DNA of 64,000 nt from Paraphysomonas bandaiensis (GCA_965644295.1 CBFFRP010000030.1:1-64000), one strand, 5' to 3'; numbered from the stretch's first letter, positions 12,701-24,351 are shown. The notes: generated by a model not told the origin, from the sequence alone. Made by a program: numbers and translations.

Positions 12701-14821
12701 CGCAGAATCTTTGTTTTCTGCCAACGATCGTATAATCTTATTAGAGAATCGGGGCGCAGCACCCTGATCAATATGTAGTCTTGACAACTCATCCCCAGGG
12801 AATGCCGTCAAATCCACTATCGGCTTTGCGACATCAGATCCACTATCGGCTTTCTGGTCGCAATCCACGTTACACTTGTCACCAGACGACCTCTCTGTGG
12901 CTGATATCATATCGGAATTTCTGCCCGATTCATTCTTGCTCTCGTCGAGATTGACATCCTCTTGTTTGACATTTGTCGCTGTTGTGTCATCCACTGCATT
13001 CACCGGGTCTGCAGTTGCTGTAGATGGGATAGGCATTTCCTCAACACTAGAGATTCGGTGTGTTTGAACAGGTACTGAATGCGGGGAATCAGTGGTGACA
13101 GTACTACATTTCTCAGCCTCGGGTTGGTGCTGGGAAGAAGTGGGTGGTGGAACAGCGGGGTTAGGGAGTGAAAATGTCGTTGGAGATGCGGAAGCTGATG
13201 GAGGTGCAGTTGAGGTAGCAGGGGACATACCACTTGCACGTACAACCGGAGACTGTCCCTTGCTGGCGGGAGTCTGAGGAGATGAAGTCCCAGAGCCTCC
13301 ACCACGTGACGAGTCGCCTTTGAGGTCTTGCAGACTAATGGCATTACCAGACTTGTCCTTCAAGGAGAGTTGTTTCTTGGATTGTTCTACTGATGTATTC
13401 TGCGACTGCTGGGAATATGGTCTCTGCTGCTTATTTTGCTGCGGCATATGCTGATGCTGGTGGTTCGTTATCTCCGGATTTAACATCGGCATATACGACT
13501 GTTGAATCGCCGGTTGTTGAGAATAAGAGTACAAGCCAGCGGACCCAGAGGATGGATTCATGAATCTATTAGGCATATTGTTTCTGTGGGGATCGCCAGG
13601 CATACCCACCATATGGTTGCGTGGCATTGGAGAAGCATTGTGGATACTATTTGGCGGGAAATTGGGAGAATAGTTGGGAGGAAAAGGGAAATACATATGT
13701 GAACTATAGGAATGAGGAGTATGCTGAATCGGGGGGGAAATGCCATTTATACGCCCGGGTGGCTGTTGGGGTACCACCTGAGAAATGTACTGATAAGGCT
13801 GGTGAGGCATAACTGGAACAGGGAGAGCTACTCCTTGATTGTGTGGCAACGGCATCTTGTTCCGTGCATCTCCAGAGTCCATGACAACACCTCCTGGCAT
13901 GCCAGGTGTGTGGTTTACACGCACATTAGGAGCGCGGGGGGGATAGTAGGCCTGCTGCGGTGAGAATCCTCGTGCGAGCGAAAACTGTTCGTGGACAGTA
14001 CCTCGGGACATCTGCGTATGGGGGGTGCGCTGTTTCTCGTACGGCCTTTTACTGTCAGAACTGGGGAAAGAGCTCTGGGAATCCGGACTTGGGTTCTGCC
14101 CCATAATAGGTGTGTTCTGCCCCATAGTAGGTGTGCCCTGCCCCACCGTTGGTATGCTCTGTACCGCGACAGGTGAGATTTGCCCCGCGGCAGGTGACGT
14201 TTGCACCGCAGCAAGTGCATCCGGTGCCACCTGCTGTTCAGTTTGTAAACCCTCTTCCCAGACCTTTGGTAAATAAGCCCCTCTGGGTGAAGAAGTGCCA
14301 CCACCTGGTTGCTGTTGACCTTCTGCTGTTGGTTTACCATATGTTTGGGGGCTCCCAGTCTGTGATACGTTAAGTGGTAATCACAGCCAGGTGTTACTTA
14401 CATGATGTGGATGTTGTCCCACAGATGAGTAATGTGCAGGTTTTCTGAGACCATTTCCACCCACTTCTAAAATTCCAGCATGTTCATCAGGAGGCGCAGA
14501 ATTTGTTCTCATCAACGTAACCTGCCGTATAATATGACGATACAAACTCTTCATCGTGTGTGGTACCTGACTGTGGTCTTTTTGTTTCGGCCATTTCTTT
14601 CCTGTGCGTCCACCAGATTTCCCTCCTCCGCGCCCTCGTGCATTGCTCGTTGAGGTGGTGTTGACCGATGGAGAGCCCTGTGCATCAGGCGAAGATCTCT
14701 GTCGGGAGGCGGGATTATTATTATCCCGCCTCCCTCTCTGTCGAGCTGAACTCGGATTAGAACTGTTCGGTTCTTCTACATCCGGACTACCACTATGATT
14801 GTCGTTCCCGTTTGTAGACAT
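9733..14821 (-). CDS. eIF4G: eukaryotic translation initiation factor 4G with an interrupted MIF4G domain
   Basis: Scaffold of the cap-binding complex eIF4F; it bridges eIF4E, eIF4A and eIF3 in the cytoplasm. Five exons: 14821-14402, 14359-11378, 11323-11132, 11078-9966 and 9909-9733, all in phase, giving 1,627 residues. Residues 1 to about 860 are low-complexity, rich in Pro, Gln, Ser and RGG. YSKAEILKLK (about 877) fits the YxxxxL-phi eIF4E-binding motif. MIF4G starts near 990 (ILNKITPQTFLKLTNQL, FDKAVNEPNFANLYAEMC) and resumes near 1206 (REKLKREKAS, RRMFGNIRFIGELCKKG). About 140 unrelated residues separate the two halves. MA3 spans about 1471-1600 and is completed only when the last exon is added (NAPEWLGAVVNVLIQG). 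An intron-retained reading would truncate MA3. The family and reading frame are firm. The extent of the insert is read by eye. Confidence 0.9.
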
Positions 14822-15317
14822 AGAAATATATGTACGAAGCAAACAAAAGCGAATTAACGCTTACACGAATTAACTATATATTCGTACTATATATATAGCG
14901 CCCCACATCCCGTAAGTCAAAAAGGGGTCATATAAGAAGGACCCCTTTTGAGTTCTGCGTTTCTTCATGCATTTATATATGCAAAAAAAATATTCCTAAA
15001 ATCTTGAGCAGACATTCCCTTCAAAAAACGGAAAATAATAATATCGTTGCTGTGAAGTCGTCATCAGCACTATACAAGTTAAGTTGGACATCAGGAGCAG
15101 GATGTATGTATGGCAGAGGTAGTGGTGTGTATGTGTGTATACCACAATGATACAATACAATCTGATAGATAGTTAGGTGATTGAGTGTTGTATGGTTTAC
15201 TGGATACACAGACGCTTTGGATTCATATAATCCTCCATCGATATTGATTTTATATTGGTGTTACTTGCTGCCAGGATTGGACGGGGTTAACTACTCCTTG
15301 CATATCCGTCTTCCCAA
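14822..15317. promoter_or_regulatory. divergent promoter region between eIF4G and TBL1-like gene
   Basis: These 496 bp separate the start codons of two head-to-head genes, so both promoters must lie here. An AT-rich core (TACTATATATATAG near 14,890) sits on the eIF4G side. A near-palindromic pair, AAAAAGGGGTC and GACCCCTTTT (about 14,919-14,950), is noticeable. No specific binding site can be named. Confidence 0.4.
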
Positions 15318-17281
15318 ATGAGTATATCATCAGATGAAGTGAATTATTTAATTTATCGGTATCTGCAAGAGAATGGTCAGTTAGTTCATGTTTGATCTTG
15401 AATAATGTGTTCTTATTCTTTGTCGTTAGGGTTTAGCCACTCTGCTTTTGCCTTTGCACATGAATCGTTAGTTGCTAAGTCCAGTGTGGCCTACACTGAT
15501 ATACCTCCAGGTGCACTTATCACTTTCCTTCAGAAGGGTCTAGAGTACGTTGGTATTGAAGAGCACATCAGTGAGGTAGGATCGTAAATAGTATCATAAA
15601 TAGCGTATTAACAGCATTGTAGGATGGCACAATACAGGAATTTGACGGAAACTACTCTTTACTATCTCCATTTATCTGTCAAGCCGTCGGCACAAAAGAA
15701 GAGCGGAAGATTCGTAAAGTCCCGCAACAAGCCGGCTCTGGCTCATCTGAAGGTATGTGCATATTTGGTTACCACTCATTGTGACGTAGATGGATATACA
15801 GCAATGGTTGTTGATGGCAACGTTGGACTGCAGGCTACGAAAAACACGGGAGGTAGTTCTGCAAACGTAGGGAAAATGGCTGTCCAGTCGTCGGCTATAA
15901 TGAGGTATGATGTCTATTTCGCATGGTATATTTCTGCTATTCTAATTTTTTGTGTAGGACTGATGGCTTACAGCAATCCGTGTCATTGCAGGGTCATCAA
16001 GGCGAGGTCTTTATGTGCCTGTGGAACCCTGAAACCAAGCAGTTAGCCTCAGGATCTGCAGATGGGACGTGTAGACTGTGGACTATGTCTAGCGACGACA
16101 CTATCGCAGCAGTAGAAGACGGGGAGGAAGTGCCCGTGGACACAGCTGTGATGCCGCATTGCAGTTTCATCGGAGAGCGCTACAGAGATGTCACGTCAGT
16201 TAACTGGAGTCCTAGCGGTTCACACCTAGCCACAGGATGTTATGATGGTGTCGCACGAGTGTGGACGGCACAGGGATCGTTGGAAAAGGAACTGAAGGAG
16301 CACAATGGTCCCGTCTTCTCCCTCAAATGGAGCAAGGACGGCAAATACCTGCTCAGCGGTAGCTACGACAGACGCTCAATTGTTTGGGACCCTAAAACTG
16401 GCTCGGCACTGAAAACATACCTTCTCCACTCGGCACCAGTGTTGGACGTGGACTGGAGCGACTCCGATGTGTTTGCCACTTGCTCTTCTGATAAAACGAT
16501 ATTTGTATGCCAAGTGTCAAGTGAGGAGTCTAATGCTATTCATAAATTTGAGGGACATGAAGATGAAGTGAATTCTGTTAGTTGGGCTCCAGGTGGCCAA
16601 TACTTGGCCTCATGTTCAGATGACAGCACTGCCAAGGTGATTGAGTGAAGATATCTTCTATGCTCTGCTGATTATGTTTATATTATCGAAGGTGTGGACT
16701 CTAATGGGTATGAAACATGATCTTCGAGGCCATGAGAAGGAGATATATACTGTGCGGTGGACTCCCACGGGGCCCGGTTCACCTCACCCTGACACGCCGT
16801 TGCGCCTTTGTACTGCTTCCTTTGACGGCACGGTGAAGGTGCGATAACTACTATTATAACACTATAGGTAACCACTCCATAGGTGTGGAATCCGGACACG
16901 GGGTCTATGGTATACGATTTTTGTAGGCATGGACAACCTGTGTATAGTCTTGCTGCAAACCCATCAGGTATTGAACCTCCCATTCCTATATTTGACATTG
17001 ATATGTTGCGAACACAGGCAATGTACTTGCTGCTGGTTCGCTGGGCGGTCACGTCACACTCTGGTCCCTTGACGATGGATCATTGGTAGGGTTATCTCCG
17101 TGTTTGTGTATTTGTGTTTTTTATGTTATGGTAACAGATAAATGAAGTGAAGAGCAATGGGGATACTTTTGATGTCTCTTGGAGTAGTGATGGATCAATG
17201 TTATGTTCCTGTTTCTCATCGGGCACTATCAATATAATGCTTCTCAAACGAAATGCAGTTAAGTTGGAGAAGAGTGGTTAA
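15318..17281 (+). CDS. TBL1/TBL1XR1-type LisH-WD40 transcriptional corepressor subunit
   Basis: A nuclear exchange factor of NCoR/SMRT-HDAC3-type corepressor complexes in animals; yeast Sif2 and plant HOS15 are related. Nine exons: 15318-15375, 15430-15575, 15623-15752, 15790-15904, 15958-16636, 16692-16838, 16883-16967, 17018-17085 and 17138-17281. They give 523 residues, against about 514 in the human protein. The N-terminus MSISSDEVNYLIYRYLQENG is a LisH dimerisation motif. It is followed by FSHSAFAFAHES and the TBL1-specific ALITFLQKGLEYVGIEEHI. A short linker then leads into the WD40 repeats from about residue 185 to the end (GEVFMCLWNPETKQLASGS, DGTCRLW and so on). All splice junctions keep phase. 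TBL1 versus a plant HOS15-like relative cannot be separated by eye. Confidence 0.92.
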
Positions 17282-18228
17282 GGGAGGATTGGGGACAATT
17301 TTCCAACAACTAGATGTTGTATTGTTGAAACTTCGTCATTGTAATAATATGGTACTATCTATGAAATAGTTTAATCTGTAACTTTGTTATGTACAATGTA
17401 ATCAGAAACATTGTACCTAGTGCTTTCAGCTCGGTGGCGTTACGGAGTGGGTGCGTTGTATTACGTATTACACATGTTATTGATTTCTATACTGCGTAAG
17501 GAGTTGTAATCAAGTGTCACTTATATTGTCATCACATGTGCACTGTGCTTGGAAAACGCACAATATTGTAAACGATAGTAGAAACATGGCCTTTCATTCT
17601 TGTTTGCTTGGCATGTATTTCGAGTTTTGAGCATACGTAAGACTTGCTGCAATAGTACTATTGCCACAGTCCTTTGACAATACCTTCATGACTATATGTT
17701 ATATGTAGTATGTAGCATTTCTGCAAGTAGAATTGAAGTTGTTTCAGTAGAGTTGTAACAGCAGCAATGTCCACTCTGCGTATCAGGGCCTGATAACAAT
17801 ACACAACAATTTTTTACTTGGCCGTGCTGCTTACAGGCTTGCATATGACACTCGGAGAAAGAATGCTTTATTTTGATGCCTTGGATGCACACGTCTTTCC
17901 ATCATATTGTGATTTCCACTACTTAAATGTATATGTACGGCAGCTGACATACTATGAGTTACGAGGATAGATCTTGTTAATCCATAGTACTAATAACAAC
18001 TCTGAGTTCAATTATTATAATAGTCACGTTAGTCATTTGTCCCTCACAGTTTAAGTACCTACATCTATGCTAATACGACATATTATACCACAATCCCCTA
18101 CATATCTGATACAGTAAAGTTATCAATGAAAGGCCTGTGTGAGCGCAACACAAAAAGAATCAGTATGACAGATCGAGGACTAATTTCCCACAACAAGGAC
18201 AATTAGCGTGAGACAATCAATCAGCACT
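17282..18228. other. convergent intergenic region, nothing recognised
   Basis: It lies between the 3' ends of the TBL1-like gene and the BED-finger gene. Both 3' UTRs must be here. Only short frames with random composition occur, and no repeat or structured RNA was recognised. Confidence 0.5.
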
Positions 18229-18960
18229 CTACACAGTAGCCCTTAAAGTTCCCGCAGCTTCAACTATAGCATGTCCAACATCATCGCTGTCGCCATCGGT
18301 CTTGCGGCGCTTTCCTTCTCTCAAGGGTGCGAGGAGATTGGCAGTAGATTGCTGTGCTTCGTCTATGGTTCCTCCAGCAGCCATTACTGTATCAAACCAG
18401 GCTTGTTTCAGATCTGCTTGCTGTTCTGCATCCAACAGGCCAAAGGCAGGAGAGTTAATAGCCGACTGTAGAGCATCTTGGCGAGCCCTCACACTTTCTG
18501 AAACAGGGTTCTTGCGTTTACGATTAACTAGACGTCTTGGTTTGATAGGTGGCAATTGACTAAGCTCTGCTGCAGCATCTGGGTCTGGGTTAGGACACAC
18601 AGCGATCTGCTGAGTACCCTCTTTCACTCCACGGATGTGGACGCGAATGCGCTGCTTACCACCAGTGAACACCTTACCACAACTCTTGCACTTGTATCGA
18701 CTGTTCGACTTACTGCCTTTTACATTCCTCTCTAGAATATGAACAAACTTCTCCTCAATGTTGCGTGGCTACATTATCAATTAGAGGTATATGATTGTAT
18801 GACATCATATCAATAAACTTACAGGAATGTAGTCTCCATATGTACTTGTCGGCAACAGCAACTCAGAGTCGGGAATAGAAAGCTTAGGGTCTTGTTGTGA
18901 CACGTCTTGAGCACCGACTGTTGCAGCTGCTGTGGGGTCAGAGATGGTATTGGAGTTCAT
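18229..18960 (-). CDS. BED-type zinc finger protein
   Basis: Two exons, 18960-18823 and 18768-18229, encode 225 residues. Residues about 47-105 hold a BED-like finger: C73-x2-C76 (YKCKSCGKVF), H90 (RIRVHIRG) and a final C104 (IAVCPN). BED fingers bind DNA and are typical of hAT transposases and of host proteins derived from them. The rest has a basic patch (KPRRLVNRKRKN, likely nuclear localisation), a helical segment (about 145-190) and a second basic stretch EGKRRKTDGDSDD near the C-terminus. There is no transposase catalytic or dimerisation domain. An intact short two-exon gene with a nuclear signal suggests a host, possibly domesticated, DNA-binding protein. Its target is unknown. It lies head to head with the secreted-protein gene at 19,371. 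Confidence 0.7.
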
Positions 18961-19370
18961 TTTCAAATGAATTGTGTATTTTCTGGGCTGGGAATACGGC
19001 GAACCTCTGCTAAAGTGAATTGTAGTTTTGAATACAATTGTACTTGTCTCTTATAGTAGTTTATACTAGAGGTGTAATACAAGCACGAAGAAGACTGTAT
19101 TCAGGGCATTCTTTCTCACCCAATTTACACCGTATCTTGAAAAGACAAAATTTGCATCTTCAAAATACGTATCTTGAGCGGACGCTATCAGCTCTTCAAT
19201 TTCAGCTGTTGTATAATTGGCTGAATGGAATGGCATATATTGAGCGAGAATACGTGTGTAGGAGGAAGAAGGGAAGGTAAGTTGAGTTAGTTTTTCTACA
19301 GGAGTTCTAATACCATATTCTCACCTAACATTACCTCTTAAGGATTTAAAGACTAACGACTAAATTAACA
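18961..19370. promoter_or_regulatory. divergent upstream region of the BED-finger and Cys-rich secreted protein genes
   Basis: This 410-bp spacer sits between two start codons in opposite orientation. A plus-strand frame here (about 19,038-19,280) has no coding signature. The sequence CCTCTTAAGGATTTAAAG lies shortly before the downstream ATG. No known element is identifiable. Confidence 0.35.
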
Positions 19371-19720
19371 ATGAATTTGATTAAGGTTTTCACTTTCCTT
19401 CTTGTTTCTGTCTTCGGGATGGTTCTTGGCCAGAAGACTTTCGATTGCAACAACTACAACAACGATTGCTTGGGCTGTATCCAGTCCACCAAGAACATGG
19501 TTCACCAGTGCACTTACTGCCCTCAGGACGGTAAGAAAATCTAAATTTCTATTTTTTGTGTGTTAATTTGAGTGCAGCTATTTGTCATACTGTTGGCTCT
19601 ATTTTCAACAAGTGCTCCAATGAAGAGTGCATCTCCCTGTCGTCAGCCAGCACTTGCGACAACAAGTCCGCAGACTCTTGCAACAACGTCAAGGCTTATG
19701 GCAAGCAGTACCTTCGTTAA
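19371..19720 (+). CDS. small secreted cysteine-rich protein
   Basis: Two exons, 19371-19530 and 19578-19720 (47-bp intron), encode 100 residues. Residues 1-20 (MNLIKVFTFLLVSVFGMVLG) are a clear signal peptide, with cleavage likely after VLG or GQ. The mature part of about 80 residues has 12 cysteines spread along its length (for example CNNYNNDCLGC, CTYC, CSNEEC, STCDNK, SCNN), suggesting a disulphide-stabilised extracellular fold. The early spacing recalls PSI-like domains, but the match is not strong. Codon use is more C-ending and G-ending than in neighbours (AAC, AAG, GTC preferred), hinting at high expression. No homologue is recognised. Confidence 0.75.
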
Positions 19721-20197
19721 TCGAATTAACACCTCCTGCAACTCTTTGTGATATGGTGATAGTTCATTCCCATAACTCATGTTAAGTGTAAAGCTACTCT
19801 TTGCACACCACATAAGTAATAAAATTCGGTTGGATTTATTTAACGTTTACCAATACTTCTAATTGTCATTCAATCTACTACTGTCAGAAACTAAGAAGAA
19901 TTAGAGCCTTTAGTAAGATCCGCTGAGCATAGACATGACAATAGTCTAAGCTGTCGGGGATGGAAAACAGAAAAAGTTCAACTGAGGTTTGTAGAGAGCC
20001 AATACAAGACGAACCAGTACATAATGCGTAGGACGCCATTGTTAGTTTCTTATGTTTCTAAATTCGAAACTAGATATATTTCATATTTCAGTAAAACAAC
20101 ACCAACAGAATAAAAGTGCACCACTTCTATAGTGACAATTAAAATATCAAATGTGCAATATTTACATAATCTAGATATGTGTCATTCATGACCGATA
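19721..20197. other. convergent intergenic region, nothing recognised
   Basis: It lies between the ends of the Cys-rich secreted gene and the RFWD3-like gene. AATAAAA (about 19,819) could serve as a polyadenylation signal of the first. No other feature is supported. Confidence 0.4.
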
Positions 20198-22175
20198 CTA
20201 TTGTGACAACACGTAAGACCGCAACTGAGTTGCACTTGTAGTGACAATCACGAATCTTCCATTTCCTTGTTGTGTGAACAAGGATTGCCGAATAGAATCA
20301 ACGTGTGGCGCGAGTCTAAATCACCAAATCATACAGAAGTTAGGTCAATACAACAAATAGTAGCATAAAACAATTTACCTGCCGATTGCGTGCACATTGT
20401 GTGGGCTGCTTACCACCGACAAATTACAGCAGTTCGACGCATCATCCGGGTAGACAACCAATAATACATCATCACCACATTCAGTATACGACTCGTTTTC
20501 GTCGTTCTCGAATAGACCCACCACGATTTCTGTGGGGACAACACCCACTGCCGGTCTGCTTGCTGCAATGGTCCCCTTATGACCAGTGACCACAGCGCTT
20601 TGGTGCACGCTGTCTGGGCAACGTGATGACAGTGAAAGGCAGTGTGCAGCCGCCGGAAATGACTCCGATGAACGGCACGAAAGTAACACTCCACAAAGGT
20701 CGTCACTTATATCCCCACTACTATTCCACGCGCCCACAGGGCAAGGCTGGATGTCATACACAGACCCTGTGTGGGCACTCTGGAGAGGACTGACAAAAGC
20801 ATTGTCGCGGGAGAAGCTTGGTATTATAACTCGACAAATGGACCGATGACCCACTAGTACACGGTCATGTCCTAGGTGCGTCGTGTGTAAGATCGATTGC
20901 ACTGGAGGAAGTATGCCTGGGGTTCCGCTATGGTGTACATTGTTGCTAACTGAGAATGGTCCATTGTGATTATCGGGCGGGAAGGCAATGGAATACGATC
21001 TTATCGGAATGCTCGCCTGACGTACATCAAATACGCACACCATCCCGTTGGTTCCTCCGATCCACAGCTCGTGCTGCGATCTCGACGAAAAAGCACAACT
21101 CCAGGCCTGGTGGGCACCCAGATCAAGACGTGCAACGGCCTCTCCAGAAGTATTCGAAATCAAATGGCAGGAATGATCACCACCAGTATATGCAGTATAC
21201 TGAAACTGGTCCCAAGGAGACACAGTAATGTCACGGATCATAGAATCACTACATCCGACGAAATCGTAGGGGTGCATTCCTTCCAGAGACACCTAACACG
21301 AAGAGTGAAGTAGTAAAACGAGCAATTGACAGAATCATACCCTCTGTATATGGTATTTATTGTCAGGATACTTGCAGGACAGTAGCAATGTATCATTAGG
21401 CGAAGACCTGCTGGCTGTTCTGAGGACCCGGGCATCGCAGAGATGGTCCAATGTTCCTGAAGGTTCAAACCCCACAGTTTGAACGGGTACTACAGAAGCT
21501 AATTGATTCAGATATATAGGGTGGCAACTATGCAGATGATACCTTGTCGGAATCCAGCGCTGGGTCTTATATCTCGTTGACTGTAGAGGGAATTAATTTG
21601 ATCCCGGAGAAGTTTTTCATTGCGCAGTAGCTCCATAATTTGCACCTGAGCTTCTCTTAAACGGATGCTTAATTTGGCCTTATCGGCTTCCACCTGCAAT
21701 AGAACGACAACATTAACACTTTCGCAACGCTGAAAATTATAATACACTTGAATGCTACAAGAACGTAAGTAGCAAAATAGAGCACTTAAAGTGTCACTCT
21801 TACCTTCTGTCGCTTTATCTTCTCACATTCAACTTCGGATTTGAGGTTATCAACCACAGCATTGTCCACTGCAACGACATTACAGTCATACAGATCAATT
21901 AAATCGCCTCGCTTCAGTTTTTTTCGACAAGTTGGACATGACCTGGAGCTACTGTAGGATTTTAGTATGCAGCTTTTTCCGAATATGTGGCCGCACTTTG
22001 TGACGACTATTCTGTGGGTGCCCTCCTTAGTGAATGGCTCCAAACAAATAGCGCATTCACTCCCATTATCGGCAACACGCCCTTCATCCGTATCCGCTCT
22101 TATTGCTTGTCTATTGTCATCAGACTGGTCGTCATTGTCGTCTGAATCATCTAATACATGTATCACTTGATTCAT
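20198..22175 (-). CDS. RFWD3: RFWD3-type RING finger-WD40 E3 ubiquitin ligase
   Basis: RFWD3 ubiquitinates RPA and RAD51 at stalled forks and damaged DNA in animals. Five exons: 22175-21804, 21693-21543, 21489-21341, 21292-20379 and 20315-20198, in phase, 567 residues. The RING (C41-x2-C44, C61-G-H63, C69, C80-x2-C83) contains CGHIFGKSC, where Gly replaces the usual fifth ligand; this peculiarity is typical of RFWD3. A coiled coil follows (about 105-170, KLSIRLREAQVQIMELLRNE). A diverged WD40 propeller begins near 190 (DITVSPWDQFQYTAYTGGD and later). The last exon completes the final blade (RFVIVTTSATQLRSYVLSQ); without splicing the frame ends early at 20,375. An acidic, Asp-rich stretch lies before the RING. 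Family assignment is strong; a role in replication stress here is inferred from the family. Confidence 0.88.
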
Positions 22176-22659
22176 GATACCATAGTCAATGCAAATAGAC
22201 TACGCTACTAATGAAGCCATTGCTGTTCCACCAGTAATATACCGCATGCATTACAGTACAGTAAAGTACCGTACATCAGTATTTGTAAGTGTGGACTCTA
22301 CTTTACTTGTGAACATGTGATCTGATCCAATCCAGCTCATACTCATAGATGGCTGTATGTATGATTCAAAAAAACCCACCGATCTATGTAAAACTAAAGG
22401 CAGGATTTTTGGGAGTTGTGTAAAATAATTTACACGAGAAAAAATTATTCTCTATTGTAGTGTGTGTGAGTTTTTGGGTTTAGCGAAACTAGAAGAACTA
22501 TGTAAAATGAATTACACAACCTAAACTAAAAAAATCGCCAGTTTTTGACTCCGAAAAGTGCCACAAACGGTTTGTTTTTGTGCGATCTTGCAGCTATGAT
22601 CTTGCTGTTATGATGTTCATAAGATATATATATACTTTGACATTGGTCATCAAGACAAA

Positions 22660-24351
22660 GTGATGAATCGAGCCGCATTAGAACACGTTATTCAGGGTCA
22701 GGCAGAACGAAATGTCATGAAAGCAACACAGTCCCACTACTTATCCAAATTGCGAGTTATGACAGGACTGCTGAATGAAGCGGAGCCTGCAATTCGAAAC
22801 GAAGCATTGGAAATTGTTGATGGGGATGTTAGAAAGCATACGGGTGACGCCAAGCATATATATGTCCTGAAACTTCCAATGTCTGCAGACACCGCAAAAC
22901 TTTTGTTCGCATACATCTCAATCAACAGGCACCTAGCGAAATCAAGTCGGCGAAAGAAGAAGCGAAGTTCATTCGAGATCAATCAAGAGAATGCATGCAC
23001 TACTAGCGCTCCTTCAACTGGCGATAGTATAATGAATGAAAGAGATCTTAATCCCGGACAAAATGTTGTTACTGTAAGCGCACAAACGTATCAAAATTAT
23101 AAGAGTGCTCTGCGTTGGTGGCACGAATATGATAGTCCGAATATGAGTAAAGTTGGTCATGTTTGGCCAGTAGAGGTTGACAGAGCTATATGTGCGGCTA
23201 TTGCTACATATAAGAGGGATATAGGGCTGAAGAAAAGAAACGGAATTATGAAAGTTCGAGACGGCAAACTTCCCTATAACCTATACGGATACAAAACCAT
23301 TTGTGCCCATTTCATGAGCAAGATTCCAACTGCCAGAAGCCAGTCTTGGCATGAAGGGTTATTTGCCTCCCTATTCACTAAGTTGTCAGTGAATACAATT
23401 GGTCGTTCCGATAATATTGACGACATCTTAACATGCAACATGGATTGGATAAACGATGCCCTAACTATTGTTTTTGGCACTACTAAAGTGGACCAAACTG
23501 GCACCAAAACTACAGATATGAAACGTTTATACGCAAATCCATTTATGCCAGAAGTTTGTGTTATTCTAGACTTAGCTGTTTATGTGTGGTGTAAGCACTG
23601 TACAAGTACGGAAGATGCTGAATATGTATTTGATGGGGCTGACCAAGAGAAAAGATACTACAATCTATTAGTTCAAGCAGTGGAAAAGGACATCGACTCC
23701 TCGTTGGATCTTGGTTGTGCTCGGGAAGATATCGGCACTCACAGTAACCGGAAATTTGCCGAGTCGACATCAGTTTCGAGGATTGATGGCCCTAGTAGAA
23801 CGCAAGTGTGTCTTCGAGCAGGGCAAGGTGTAGGCAGAACACAGGACTGCTACATGTTCTCCGAAGATGATGGTGATGCGCTAGTGGGGCGAACGGTAGC
23901 TCAACTAAAACTTAACGCTGACGAATTTGATGTACTTCCACCACATTGGTGCAATGCTGCTGTTATTCAGTTAAATGAGTATGGATGGGGCAACATCTTA
24001 CCTAGCTATAACTACTACTGTGAGGGATTCCAAAGAATTATTAGAATGCTGTTTGCTAGTCTTGTTTATCATCATCATGAAGGAAACATTAAACGGCTAT
24101 ACCATCCCCGACATCCAATTCACTGCCAGCCAATATTCACAGACCCTACACTTCTAAACTCGTTGAAGGATAAAGTACTTTTGTGTCACCAGTACTGCAC
24201 TGATACAGGAATGAGCGCTGAAGGTGTACCTGGTATTATCTTGATATCAAGAGAGATAAGAAACTTCAAGGCGGAAGTAGATAAAGATAAATCATCAGTG
24301 TTGCAGCGCGGCCTAATGATCTTAATATCAATACTTTGGCTAACAGATTAG
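22660..24351 (+). CDS. Crypton-type tyrosine recombinase (unit 1)
   Basis: 563 residues, uninterrupted. The first 95 residues may be a core-binding part (SHYLSKLRVMTGLL), followed by a basic patch SSRRKKKRSS (95-104, possible nuclear signal). The catalytic domain has R249 (IGRSDNIDDI), K276 (FGTTKVDQTG), the HxxR box H361-SN-R364 (GTHSNRK) and the nucleophile Y398 (DCYMF). The surrounding text LYANPFMPEVC, CLRAGQGVG and VGRTVAQLKL resembles recombinases of Cryptons from oomycetes, diatoms and red algae. Where that family usually has a Trp or His two steps before the Tyr box, this protein has Q389. About 160 residues follow the nucleophile. It should catalyse excision and integration through a circular intermediate; present activity is unknown. 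Confidence 0.85.
   Translation: MMNRAALEHVIQGQAERNVMKATQSHYLSKLRVMTGLLNEAEPAIRNEALEIVDGDVRKHTGDAKHIYVLKLPMSADTAKLLFAYISINRHLAKSSRRKKKRSSFEINQENACTTSAPSTGDSIMNERDLNPGQNVVTVSAQTYQNYKSALRWWHEYDSPNMSKVGHVWPVEVDRAICAAIATYKRDIGLKKRNGIMKVRDGKLPYNLYGYKTICAHFMSKIPTARSQSWHEGLFASLFTKLSVNTIGRSDNIDDILTCNMDWINDALTIVFGTTKVDQTGTKTTDMKRLYANPFMPEVCVILDLAVYVWCKHCTSTEDAEYVFDGADQEKRYYNLLVQAVEKDIDSSLDLGCAREDIGTHSNRKFAESTSVSRIDGPSRTQVCLRAGQGVGRTQDCYMFSEDDGDALVGRTVAQLKLNADEFDVLPPHWCNAAVIQLNEYGWGNILPSYNYYCEGFQRIIRMLFASLVYHHHEGNIKRLYHPRHPIHCQPIFTDPTLLNSLKDKVLLCHQYCTDTGMSAEGVPGIILISREIRNFKAEVDKDKSSVLQRGLMILISILWLTD

Noticed and set aside
11750-13277. Several plus-strand frames across eIF4G
   Set aside because: They are antisense to the Pro/Gln/Ser-rich eIF4G N-terminus and show no family resemblance.
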